Assembly (NCBI GenBank): GCA_046765875.1
Contig: JBKPSJ010000248.1
Span: forward strand, 1-40,699
Length of the DNA stretch: 40,699 bases
From: DASRHY01 sp046765875
GTDB taxonomy: Bacteria > Actinomycetota > Actinomycetes > Propionibacteriales > Kribbellaceae
Direction: 5' to 3'
Both the position numbers and the translations under genes were made by a program. Below, in pieces: positions 1-7,298 of this stretch; the first letter of the stretch is position 1, and every line of letters begins with the position of its first letter. The notes below the pieces were generated by a model. It worked only from the letters and a program-made list of their open reading frames with translations. It was not told where the DNA came from and made no database searches.

Positions 1-1
1 C

Positions 2-640
2 GGCCTGACGCTCGCAGTGATGAATCTGTCGTTCTACGAGGCGCTGGACCGGCTGCCGCTCGGTGTCGCGGTGACGATCGAGTTCGTCGGCCCGCTCGGC
101 CTGGCCGCCGTGATGTCCCGCCGCCGGATCCACCTGCTCGCGGTCCTGGGCGCCGCGATCGGCGTGCTGCTGGTCAACGGGCACCAGCTCGGCGCGGTCG
201 ACTGGGTCGGGGTGGCGTTCGGCCTCGGCGCCGCCGCGGGCTGGGCGGCGTACATCCTTCTGAGCGCGGAGACCGGACGCCGGTTCGCCCAGCTCGATGG
301 GCTGGCGCTGGCGATGGTGGTGAGCACGCTGGTGGTCGGGCCGTACGGACTCGCGACGGCGGGCACGGAGCTGTTTGCCGGGCACGTGCTGCTGGTCGGT
401 GCGGGCGTCGCACTGCTGTCGTCGGTGCTGCCGTACTCAGTGGAGCTGCTCGCGCTGCGCCGGATGAGCCCGGCATTCTTCGGGGTGCTGATGAGTCTGG
501 AGCCTGCGCTCGGCGCGCTGGCCGGGCTGCTGGTGCTCGGCCAGCGGCTCGGTATCGTGCAAATCATCGGCATGGCCTGCGTCGTCGGCGCCTCGATCAC
601 GATCAGCCGTACGCGGGAGACCGAGCCCATCGACGTCTGA
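2..640 (+). CDS. EamA/RhtA-type drug/metabolite exporter (5' truncated)
   Basis: Inner-membrane transporter of the drug/metabolite (DMT, EamA) superfamily. The reading frame is open from base 2, so the start lies upstream of the window; 212 residues are visible. The visible part begins with a conserved NLSFYEALDRLPLG segment followed by a TIEFVGPLG segment, typical of the RhtA/YdcZ-like branch that exports amino acids such as threonine and homoserine. At least six hydrophobic stretches follow, including the second EamA repeat, and the protein ends in a short polar tail (TRETEPIDV). Substrate cannot be read from the sequence. An AT-rich intergenic region follows. The family call is firm, the substrate open. 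Confidence 0.85.
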   Translation, partial: GLTLAVMNLSFYEALDRLPLGVAVTIEFVGPLGLAAVMSRRRIHLLAVLGAAIGVLLVNGHQLGAVDWVGVAFGLGAAAGWAAYILLSAETGRRFAQLDGLALAMVVSTLVVGPYGLATAGTELFAGHVLLVGAGVALLSSVLPYSVELLALRRMSPAFFGVLMSLEPALGALAGLLVLGQRLGIVQIIGMACVVGASITISRTRETEPIDV

Positions 641-787
641 AGAGATGCCTCAGCGGTGCGTACGTTGTCAATGACACTCCGTATAAAGTATTTGACATAT
701 GTAACGCACAGTATTAACACTGCGATGTGATGGGGGATAAGGAAGGAAAGTTCCGGGGGGAACGACGATGATGCGCGGAGAGAGAGT
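641..787 (+). promoter_or_regulatory. AT-rich promoter region with TGACA/TGTCA half-sites
   Basis: This 147-bp gap is markedly AT-rich between about 660 and 720 in an otherwise GC-rich window. It holds TGTCA-A-TGACA at 666-676 (5-bp inverted arms), a TTGACA hexamer at 692-697 that could be a -35 element, and an ACATATGT palindrome at 695-702. A TAACAC 17 nt downstream of the hexamer (715-720) is a poor -10. Upstream of the next gene are purine-rich stretches (GGAAGG about 741-746, GGAG 777-780). Promoter and operator roles are inferred from composition and motifs only. Confidence 0.4.
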
Positions 788-994
788 ATGACTGCGACCG
801 AGGTCCGGCTGAGGGCCCGCGTCTTCCGTTGTGACTTCGAAGGCACGCCCGCACCCTGGTACGTCGACATCGACGACCAGGACAGTCCGCAGCCCGACCG
901 GCCGTACTGGTACGCGTACTTCGAGACCCAGGAGGCGGCGCTCGACGCCGCGTGCATGCACCTGGCCGCGCACGACCTCGAGCCGTCGCGCTAG
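788..994 (+). CDS. Small hypothetical protein, 68 aa
   Basis: I do not recognise a family. The 68-residue product is acidic, rich in aromatic residues (a YWYAYF run near residues 40-45) and has no signal peptide or membrane segment, so it is probably a small cytosolic globular protein. The start is supported by GGAG at 777-780, 7 nt before the ATG. It has its own AT-rich upstream region and is not obviously co-transcribed with its neighbours. The ATG overlaps, as ATGA, the stop of a possible seven-codon reading frame beginning at 768. Coding status rests on the good ribosome binding site and typical codon use. Confidence 0.6.
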   Translation: MTATEVRLRARVFRCDFEGTPAPWYVDIDDQDSPQPDRPYWYAYFETQEAALDAACMHLAAHDLEPSR

Positions 995-1059
995 CGGTTA
1001 ATCAGTCACATTCCACGCCGGGCACCCGCTGACAACGGTGCCATGCTCTGACCAAGCCC

Positions 1060-1071
1060 TGACAGATGTCA
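1060..1071. promoter_or_regulatory. Candidate operator TGACA-N2-TGTCA upstream of ABC/two-component operon
   Basis: A perfect 5-bp inverted repeat (TGACA, 2-nt spacer, TGTCA) lies about 60 bp before the ATPase gene, with a further TGACA at 1030-1034. LuxR/NarL-type response regulators bind short inverted repeats, and one is encoded four genes downstream, so an autoregulatory site is plausible. This is inference from motif and position. Confidence 0.3.
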
Positions 1072-1131
1072 CGGGTATGTCGTGAGGACCGGACCGGGGC
1101 CGCGTACCCGCGCGCCGGGATCGTCATCGGT

Positions 1132-2040
1132 ATGACGAACACGAACGCGGTCCGCCTCACCGGCGTGACCAAGAGATACGGCGAGGTCCAGGCGGTCGCC
1201 GGCGTCGACCTGACCATCAGGTCCGGCGAGGTGGTCGCGATCCTGGGGCCGAACGGTGCGGGCAAGTCCACCACCATCGAGATCCTGCTCGGCCTGGTCC
1301 GGCCCGACGGCGGGACCGTCGAGGTGTACGGCAACGCGCCCACCGAGGCGATCGCGGCCGGCAAGGTCGGCGCGATGCTGCAGAGCGGCGGGATCATCGA
1401 GGACGCCAAGGTCGGCGAACTGGTCAGCCTGGTCGCCGCGCTGCATACGCACCCACTGCCGATCGACGAGGCGCTCGAACGGGCCGGCATCACCGATCTG
1501 TCGGACCGGGTCTTCAAGGGCCTGTCCGGCGGCCAGAAGCAGCGGGTCCGGTTCGCGATGGCGATCGTCGCGCAGCCCGACCTGATCGTGCTCGACGAGC
1601 CGACCACCGGGATGGACGTCGAGTCGCGGCGGGCCTTCTGGCAGTCGATGCACGCCGAGACCGCCCGCGGCCGCACGGTGCTGTTCGCGACCCACTACCT
1701 GGACGAGGCCGACGCCTACGCCGACCGGGTGGTCTTGATGCGGCACGGCCGGATCGTCGCCGACGGCACCGCCGCGCAGATCAAGGCGACCGTGTCCGGC
1801 CGGACCGTCCGGGCCACCGTGCCGGACGCCGACCTGGCCGCCCTCGCGGCGCTGGACGGCGTACGGAACGTGGAGACCCGCGGCGACGTGGTTGTGCTGC
1901 AGTGCGCGGACTCCGACGCGGTACTGCGTCACCTGCTCAACCGGACATCCGCTCACGACATCGAGGTGAGGTCCCCCGATCTGGAGGACGCGGTCCTCGC
2001 GATCGGCGACGCCGAGACCAACGAGGGAGCCCTGGCATGA
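1132..2040 (+). CDS. ABC transporter ATP-binding protein (drug/lantibiotic-type exporter)
   Basis: Cytoplasmic ATPase subunit of an ABC-2 type exporter, 302 aa. Walker A is GPNGAGKST at residues 39-47, a Q-loop region with AMLQSGG lies at 81-87, the signature LSGGQ is at 131-135, Walker B LIVLDEP at 151-157, and the H-loop ATHYLDEADAYADR follows. The C-terminal about 90 residues form the accessory domain common in DrrA/CcmA-like exporters. An in-frame ATG at 1066 exists, but the 1132 start aligns with the family N-terminus (VRLTGVTKRYG). The stop overlaps the permease start as ATGA. The histidine kinase and regulator downstream suggest an inducible efflux or membrane-stress system, as in Bacillus YvfR/YvfS with YvfT/YvfU. 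Substrate unknown. Confidence 0.92.
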   Translation: MTNTNAVRLTGVTKRYGEVQAVAGVDLTIRSGEVVAILGPNGAGKSTTIEILLGLVRPDGGTVEVYGNAPTEAIAAGKVGAMLQSGGIIEDAKVGELVSLVAALHTHPLPIDEALERAGITDLSDRVFKGLSGGQKQRVRFAMAIVAQPDLIVLDEPTTGMDVESRRAFWQSMHAETARGRTVLFATHYLDEADAYADRVVLMRHGRIVADGTAAQIKATVSGRTVRATVPDADLAALAALDGVRNVETRGDVVVLQCADSDAVLRHLLNRTSAHDIEVRSPDLEDAVLAIGDAETNEGALA

Positions 2041-2771
2041 ACACGAACTACCTGCTCTTCGACATCCGGCGCACGATGCGCAACCGCCGGGTGATCATCT
2101 TCTCCATCCTGATGCCGCTGGTGCTGTTCCTGATCTTCGGCACCAACCTCAAGGGCCAGTCGATGGACGACGGGATGTCGGCCGCGGCGTACGTGATGAT
2201 CAGCATGGCGATGTTCGGCTCGATGTCGGCCGCGATGAGCATCGGCGGAGCGATCGCGATCGAGCGCGACGGCGGCTGGAACCGCACCCTGCGGCTCACC
2301 CCGCTCAAGCCGCGCTCGTACATCCTCAGCAAGGTGCTGCTGTCGCTTGCGCTGGCGGTCCCGCCGATCGTGGTGGTGTTCCTGGTCGCCGTGCTCGGTG
2401 CCGACGTACGGATGGGTGCCGGCGACTGGGCGACGGTCGCGCTGACCGCGTGGCTCGGTGCGCTGCCGTTCGCTGGTATCGGCCTGATCATCGGCTACCT
2501 CGCCAAGCCGGACAGCGTCCAGCCGATCAGCGCCCTGATCACGATCCTGGTCGCCGCATTCGGCGGACTGTGGGTGCCGATCCAGAACATGCCGAGTCTG
2601 ATGAGGCACATCGCCGAGCTCACCCCGGCGTACTGGACCGGACTGACGGCACGCAGCCCGCTGACCCACACCGGGTTCGACTCCAAGGCGCTGCTGGTGG
2701 TGCTGGGCTGGACCGTGCTGCTCGGCCTGATCGGGTTGCGCCGGTTCCGCGCCGACACCGCCCGGGCCTGA
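2037..2771 (+). CDS. ABC-2 type transporter permease
   Basis: Membrane subunit partnering the preceding ATPase; the start overlaps its stop by 4 nt, implying translational coupling. 244 aa with about six hydrophobic segments: one near residues 20-35 (VIIFSILMPLVLFLIFG), then around 55-85, 100-125, 130-160, 165-185 and 215-235. The soluble loop after the first segment and the ERDGGWNRTLRLTPL stretch are typical of ABC2_membrane permeases. The protein forms the channel that exports or flips the substrate. It is followed by a leaderless-type promoter for the sensor kinase gene. Confidence 0.9.
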   Translation: MNTNYLLFDIRRTMRNRRVIIFSILMPLVLFLIFGTNLKGQSMDDGMSAAAYVMISMAMFGSMSAAMSIGGAIAIERDGGWNRTLRLTPLKPRSYILSKVLLSLALAVPPIVVVFLVAVLGADVRMGAGDWATVALTAWLGALPFAGIGLIIGYLAKPDSVQPISALITILVAAFGGLWVPIQNMPSLMRHIAELTPAYWTGLTARSPLTHTGFDSKALLVVLGWTVLLGLIGLRRFRADTARA

Positions 2772-2783
2772 GGACCTGAGCAT

Positions 2784-2789
2784 TACATT
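2784..2789 (+). promoter_or_regulatory. -10 box TACATT for leaderless sensor-kinase mRNA
   Basis: TACATT fits the actinobacterial TANNNT -10 consensus and ends 7 nt before the ATG at 2797, which would put the transcription start at the start codon. There is no good Shine-Dalgarno sequence at the right distance, which supports a leaderless message. No convincing -35. Confidence 0.45.
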
Positions 2790-2796
2790 GACCAGC

Positions 2797-3918
2797 ATGA
2801 ACGACCTGCCGGCGGTCGAGGCGTCACTCCGAACCGAGGAACGCCGCGGCCGCTGGCTGCTGGCCGGGATCTGGCTGGTCTACCTGTTCAAGCCGCTGCA
2901 GATCATCTGGAACCACGACGATCAGGTGGAGCGGATCGTCGGCATCGTCTCGCTGGGCCTGTTCTGCGTGGCGTACCTGTCCTTCTTCGCGATCACCCGG
3001 CAGCAGCGCCGGCTCGGCATGGTCGGGCCGCTGTGGCAGCGGGTCTCATACCTCGTGGTGATGCTGATACTGGCCGCGGGGATGGTCCCGGCCGCCGGCG
3101 AGTCGGCGCTCAACGCGCTCGTGTACATCGTCGCGATGGCGATGATGACGCTGCCGCTGGCCTGGGGCGCCGCGGTCACCGCGGTGCTGTTCCTGACCGC
3201 GGAGGTCCTGCTGAAGGTCGTACCGGGCTGGCACGAGGACGGCGGGTACGGGTTCGCCATCGTGCTCGCGGCGCTGGCGGTGTTCGGGCTGCGCCGGGCG
3301 ATGCAGCGCGGCTGGGAGCTGGCCGAGGCGCGCAAGGACTTCGCCGAGCTACGGGTCCAGGAGGAGCGCACCCGGTTCGCGCGCGACCTGCACGACATCC
3401 TGGGACACTCGCTGACCGTGATCACCGTCAAGGCCGAGCTGGCCGGCAAACTGCTGCCGAACAACCCGTCGCGCGCCGCGGCCGAGGTCGCCGATGTCGA
3501 GCGACTCGCCCGCGCGGCGCTGGCCGATGTGCGGGCCGCGGTCGCCGGCTACCGGGAGCCGAGCCTGGCCGGTGAACTGGTCTCGGCCCGATCCGCGCTC
3601 ACCGCGGCGGGAATCACGCCGGAGCTGCCGACCGCGGTCGACGATGTGCCGGAGGATCGGCGCGAGTTGTTCGCCTGGGTGGTCCGCGAGGGCGTCACCA
3701 ACGTGGTGAAGCATTCCAAGGCCAGCCGCTGCACGGTCAGCCTCGATGCCGACGGCGTCGAGGTCGCCGACGACGGCGCCGGCGCGAACCCCGCACCGGG
3801 TGTGGGCGGACACGGGCTGATCGGGCTGCGTGAGCGCGCCGCGGCCGCGGGTGCCGTACTACAGGTCGGCAGCCTGCCCGGCGGCGGATTCCGGCTCGCA
3901 GTGCGGATGGGCGGATGA
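2797..3918 (+). CDS. Sensor histidine kinase, DesK/NarL class
   Basis: Membrane sensor kinase of 373 aa. The N-terminal 165 residues contain about five to six membrane segments, then a short coiled linker (about 168-190). The HisKA_3 dimerisation domain has the phospho-acceptor in RDLHDILGHS (H199), and the HATPase domain carries VVREGVTNVVKHS (N-box), DDGAG (G1) and GHGLIGLRER (G2). This architecture is that of DesK-like kinases, which sense membrane state or cell-envelope drugs. A TTG at 2788 is an alternative start, but TACATT placed 7 nt before ATG 2797 favours the leaderless ATG. The stop overlaps the regulator start as ATGA. It most likely controls the adjacent ABC exporter. Confidence 0.9.
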   Translation: MNDLPAVEASLRTEERRGRWLLAGIWLVYLFKPLQIIWNHDDQVERIVGIVSLGLFCVAYLSFFAITRQQRRLGMVGPLWQRVSYLVVMLILAAGMVPAAGESALNALVYIVAMAMMTLPLAWGAAVTAVLFLTAEVLLKVVPGWHEDGGYGFAIVLAALAVFGLRRAMQRGWELAEARKDFAELRVQEERTRFARDLHDILGHSLTVITVKAELAGKLLPNNPSRAAAEVADVERLARAALADVRAAVAGYREPSLAGELVSARSALTAAGITPELPTAVDDVPEDRRELFAWVVREGVTNVVKHSKASRCTVSLDADGVEVADDGAGANPAPGVGGHGLIGLRERAAAAGAVLQVGSLPGGGFRLAVRMGG

Positions 3919-4520
3919 TCAAGCTTCTGCTGGCCGACGACCAGGCGCTGGTCCGCGGCGCACTGGCAGCACTGCTCGACCTGGAGCCGGACCTGACGGT
4001 CGTCGCCGAGGTCGGCCGCGGTGACGAGGTGGTGGCCGCAGCGAAGTCGGCCGAGCCGGACGTGGCGCTGCTCGACGTGGAGATGCCCGGGCTGGACGGC
4101 ATCGCCGCGACGGCCGCGCTGCGGGCCGCCGTACCGGGCTGCCGGGTGCTCGTGGTGACCACGTTCGGGCGGCCTGGATACCTGCGGCGCGCGATGGAGG
4201 CGGGCGCGTCGGGCTTCGTGGTCAAGGACACGCCCGCCGCTCAGCTCGCGGATGCCGTGCGCCGGGTGCATGCGGGGCTACGAGTGGTGGACCCCACGCT
4301 CGCCGCGGAGACGCTGGTGGCCGGCACGAGTCCGCTCACCAGCCGGGAGACCGACGTCCTTCGCGCCGCGCGTGAGGGCGGGACCGTGGCCGACATCGCG
4401 AGGTCGCTGCACCTGTCCGAGGGCACGGTACGCAACCACCTGTCCGCGGCGATCGGCAAGACGGGCGCCCGCACCCGAGCCGAAGCGGTACGGCTGGCGA
4501 TGGAGAACGGATGGCTATGA
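3915..4520 (+). CDS. LuxR/NarL-family response regulator
   Basis: Cognate response regulator of the kinase it overlaps by 4 nt, 201 aa. The receiver domain has the acidic pair D8/D9, phospho-acceptor D54 in ALLDVEMPG, a conserved T82/T83 region and K104 in FVVKDTP. The C-terminal LuxR-type helix-turn-helix occupies about 138-195 (LTSRETDVLRAAREG, then VADIARSLHLSEGTVRNHLSAAIGK). It is a DNA-binding transcription activator. By gene order it should regulate the ABC exporter, possibly through the TGACA/TGTCA repeats upstream. The target is inferred, the family certain. Confidence 0.92.
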   Translation: MIKLLLADDQALVRGALAALLDLEPDLTVVAEVGRGDEVVAAAKSAEPDVALLDVEMPGLDGIAATAALRAAVPGCRVLVVTTFGRPGYLRRAMEAGASGFVVKDTPAAQLADAVRRVHAGLRVVDPTLAAETLVAGTSPLTSRETDVLRAAREGGTVADIARSLHLSEGTVRNHLSAAIGKTGARTRAEAVRLAMENGWL

Positions 4521-4536
4521 ACCACTGACGAGGGCT

Positions 4537-4542
4537 TAGATT
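4537..4542 (+). promoter_or_regulatory. -10 box TAGATT for leaderless molybdoenzyme mRNA
   Basis: TAGATT ends 7 nt before ATG 4550, the spacing expected for a leaderless actinobacterial transcript. The only purine-rich stretch (GAGGG about 4530-4534) is too far upstream to serve as a ribosome binding site. No clear -35. Confidence 0.45.
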
Positions 4543-4549
4543 CGTACGT

Positions 4550-5647
4550 ATGACAGTCGAGTCGTTCAGCACCGGCGCACGGATCGCCGGGTCCGGGGAG
4601 GGGATCGGCGCCGACGAGCTGCAGCTCGCCGCCCGCAATCACGGGCTGCCGTTGGAGGCGCTCCGGTACGACGTCACGCCGCCGGGGTTGCACTACGTTC
4701 TGATCCACTACGACATCCCGGAAGTGGTGGCGTCGGAGTGGCGGCTGACCATTGGTGGTTGCCTGGAGCAACCAGCAACAGTGGACCTGGACGAGCTGCG
4801 CGCGCTTCCCTCCCGGACGGTCCGGGTGACGATGGAGTGCGCCGGCAACGGCCGGGCCCGGTATCAGCCCCGACCGGTCAGCCAGCCGTGGCTGGTCGAG
4901 GCCATCGGCACCGCCGAGTGGACCGGCGTACCGCTGGCCGATCTGCTCGACTGGGCCGAGGTCCGCGGCAATGCGGTCGACGTGGTGTTCACCGGTGCCG
5001 ACCACGGGTTCGAGCGCGGGGTCGAGCAGGACTACCAACGCTCGCTGTCGCTGGCGGATGCGCTGTCGGGCGACGTGCTGGTGGCGTACCAGATGAACGG
5101 AGCCGCCCTGCCACCCCAGCACGGGTACCCGGTTCGTCTGGTCGTGCCCGGCTGGTACGGCATGGCGCATGTGAAGTGGCTGACGTCGATCGAGGTGCTC
5201 GACCACGAGTTCGAAGGATTCCAGAACGCGGTCGCGTACCGGCTGCGTACCGAGGCCGAAGAGGACGGCACACCGGTGACGCGGATAGAGCCGCGGGCGC
5301 TGCTGGAGCCGCCGGGCTTCCCCGACTTCATGAGCCGCAACCGGTTCCTGCACCCCGGCCCGGCGACGCTGCGCGGCCGCTGCTGGTCGGGCTGGGCGCC
5401 GATCTCGTCGGTCGAGGTCAGCCCGGACGGCGGTACGACCTGGCTGCCGGCAAAGCTCGACCCGGACGGCGGTCAGCGCTGGGCCTGGCGCCGGTTCTCC
5501 TGCGCCTGGGACGCGACACCCGGCGAGTACGTCCTGACCGCCCGCGCCAGTGATGAGTCCGGCCGGGCCCAGCCGCTCGAGGCCGACTGGAACCGCGGCG
5601 GCTTCGCCAACAACTCCGCCCAGCGAATCCCCGTCCTCGTCCTCTGA
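4550..5647 (+). CDS. Sulfite oxidase-fold molybdopterin oxidoreductase
   Basis: Molybdenum-cofactor enzyme of the sulfite oxidase family, 365 aa. The Moco-binding domain (about residues 35-225) holds the Mo-ligating cysteine C97 in TMECAGNGR and downstream HGYPVRLVVPGWYGMAHVKW, a conserved cofactor-binding stretch. The C-terminal part (about 255-365) is the Mo-co dimerisation domain with SSVEVSPDGGTTW. There is no haem domain and no Sec or Tat signal, so it is a cytoplasmic, haem-free form; the electron acceptor and substrate (sulfite or an S/N-oxide) are unknown. It stands alone after the two-component system, apparently with a leaderless promoter. Some members act on methionine sulfoxide or nitrate, so it should not be called sulfite oxidase without assay. 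Confidence 0.88.
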   Translation: MTVESFSTGARIAGSGEGIGADELQLAARNHGLPLEALRYDVTPPGLHYVLIHYDIPEVVASEWRLTIGGCLEQPATVDLDELRALPSRTVRVTMECAGNGRARYQPRPVSQPWLVEAIGTAEWTGVPLADLLDWAEVRGNAVDVVFTGADHGFERGVEQDYQRSLSLADALSGDVLVAYQMNGAALPPQHGYPVRLVVPGWYGMAHVKWLTSIEVLDHEFEGFQNAVAYRLRTEAEEDGTPVTRIEPRALLEPPGFPDFMSRNRFLHPGPATLRGRCWSGWAPISSVEVSPDGGTTWLPAKLDPDGGQRWAWRRFSCAWDATPGEYVLTARASDESGRAQPLEADWNRGGFANNSAQRIPVLVL

Positions 5648-5810
5648 TTCCGCTTGGCCATGGCCGGACTTGGCGGTGGGGTCAAGGATCGTTGGCGGGG
5701 TCGTGAGCAGGGCGCACCTCGTCCGTCGGCGAGCCGGACGATAGACAGCCTGTCCGGCAGGTCGGTCGCGACCCGGCCGATGGCCGACATGCTCCCGCGA
5801 CAGGGGGCGA
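5648..5810. other. Convergent intergenic gap, no gene seen
   Basis: This 163-bp region separates the converging molybdoenzyme and ATP-grasp genes. It contains short GC-rich inverted repeats (GTCCG at about 5729 pairing with CGGAC near 5743) but no T-tract, so no classical intrinsic terminator. I find no credible coding sequence. Confidence 0.4.
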
Positions 5811-7250
5811 CTACTTGACGTATCCGATCGGCATCGGGGCCGGCGGCTGCGGCAGCGGCTCGGAGACGTATTGGGAGCGGATGCCATCGATGTAGCGGCG
5901 GCTGCGCCTGGTGAGGCCCTCGGCGGTCTGCATCCGGCCCTTACTGACCAGGATGCCGAGGTCGGCGCCCTTGAACCGGAAGTCGCCCGGCCCGTAGACG
6001 CGCAGGAAGAACGCCTCGTCCTCGTGGGTGACGTCGTGCCAGTCGTTGCTGACTCCGGCGAAGTCGAGCTTGCCGTCCTCGTCGAGGTGCCAGATGCCGG
6101 TCCGTGGCGCCGACAGGATCCGCTCGACGCTGTCCGACGGCTCCTTCATGATCAGCTGGGCCCACACGTCGACCGCAGCCAGATCGCGCCAGCGCTCGTT
6201 CAGCTCCTCGACGTCGATCGTGTAGTCGACGTCCATGAACTCCAGCAGGTGGAACAGGAACAGTGGTACGTCGGCGTACGCCCCGGCTGTCACGTTGGTC
6301 ATCGACGACGCGCCGGAGATCCGTGGGTTGAGCTCGCCGAGATACACCTCGTCGGTGGCCAGGTCGATCAGCACGTCGATCTCGAGGAAGCCGAGGTAGC
6401 CCTCCCGGGCGAGCCGGTCGCCGAGTCGGCGCACGTGCCCGATCGCGGTCGTTCGCTGCTCCGGCGTGAGCGCCTCCGGGAACAGGTCGTTGCCGCACCA
6501 GCCGCCCTTGTACGGAGTCAGCTCCGGGTAGCCGGTCAGGTCGGTCATGAATGGCCCGACGATCGTGCCGTGCCGGGTGATGCACGCCTCGACCGCGGCG
6601 GCCGTGTTGTCGATCCGCTTCATCACCTTGAGCTGCTCGCCGACGATGTCGTCCGCGTAGTTGTCCCAGTCCTTCCTGCCGGTGATGAAGAACGTGGTCT
6701 TACCCGAGTCGCCGTACGGCGTCTGCACGACCAGGTCGCGGCCGAGTTCGTTGCCGGCTGCAAGCGCCTTGAGTTCCTTCCAGGACGACGCGGTGCCGAG
6801 CACGTTCGGCACCGAGGGCGCGCCGGCCTCGTCACCGAGCTGGGTGGTGACGATCTTCGAGTCCAGCCGCCGGCGCAGCTCGTCGGCCGGGAGGATCAGC
6901 CGGTAGCCCAGTTCGCGGCAGATCTCCTCGGTCTCGGCGTCGAAGAACACCAACACGATCATCGGCGTACCGCCGCGCTTGCGCAGGTACGCCTGCACCT
7001 CCGGGTCTCGCAGGAGGTAGTTGTTGATCTGCTCGCTGGACTCGAACTCGACGTAGGGCTGGTTCTTCGGCGCGATCACCCGCGGATGTGCACCGTCCCA
7101 TGAGTCGTAGTAGACGACGTATTGGAAGTTGCGCACCCATCGGTCGATGCCGAGCAAGTTGAATGCGGTCGGTCCGAAGAAGTAGATCGGCTGCCGGTTG
7201 GTGCGGAAGAACGTGCGGATCTCGGCGATGCCGTTCAGCTTCTGGACCAT
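5811..7250 (-). CDS. ATP-grasp family protein, biotin-carboxylase-like fold
   Basis: Cytosolic enzyme of 479 aa with an ATP-grasp core, predicted to join a carboxylate to an amine or other nucleophile through an acyl-phosphate. An N-terminal pre-ATP-grasp domain (about 1-125) precedes the ATP-grasp region. Visible elements are K184 in PYGDSGKTTFF (ATP phosphate contact), E290 and D292 in LGFLEIDVLID, and E306, N308 and R310 in YLGELNPRISGASS (Mg and phosphate binding). No biotin domain or biotin carboxylase motif set is present, so a role in CO2 fixation is unlikely. The start has a strong GGGGAGG 5 nt upstream. It lies 48 bp after serine hydrolase A on the same strand and probably shares its mRNA. 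Family firm, reaction unknown; an amide ligase acting on amines made or broken down by the neighbours is an inference. Confidence 0.85.
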   Translation of the reverse strand: MVQKLNGIAEIRTFFRTNRQPIYFFGPTAFNLLGIDRWVRNFQYVVYYDSWDGAHPRVIAPKNQPYVEFESSEQINNYLLRDPEVQAYLRKRGGTPMIVLVFFDAETEEICRELGYRLILPADELRRRLDSKIVTTQLGDEAGAPSVPNVLGTASSWKELKALAAGNELGRDLVVQTPYGDSGKTTFFITGRKDWDNYADDIVGEQLKVMKRIDNTAAAVEACITRHGTIVGPFMTDLTGYPELTPYKGGWCGNDLFPEALTPEQRTTAIGHVRRLGDRLAREGYLGFLEIDVLIDLATDEVYLGELNPRISGASSMTNVTAGAYADVPLFLFHLLEFMDVDYTIDVEELNERWRDLAAVDVWAQLIMKEPSDSVERILSAPRTGIWHLDEDGKLDFAGVSNDWHDVTHEDEAFFLRVYGPGDFRFKGADLGILVSKGRMQTAEGLTRRSRRYIDGIRSQYVSEPLPQPPAPMPIGYVK

Positions 7251-7298
7251 GACGCCTCCCCTGTCCTGACCCTGCTGACAGGCTAGGACCGCGCCGAC

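Noticed and set aside
5871..7103. Long open frame on the plus strand opposite the ATP-grasp gene
   Set aside because: It mirrors the third-position GC bias of the minus-strand gene, has low-complexity Val/Asp/Arg/Leu-rich content and no recognisable domain; the opposite strand has a full family match.
5811..7250. Naming the ATP-grasp protein biotin carboxylase
   Set aside because: Only the ATP-grasp core is shared; no biotin carrier gene is nearby, so such a name would overstate the evidence.
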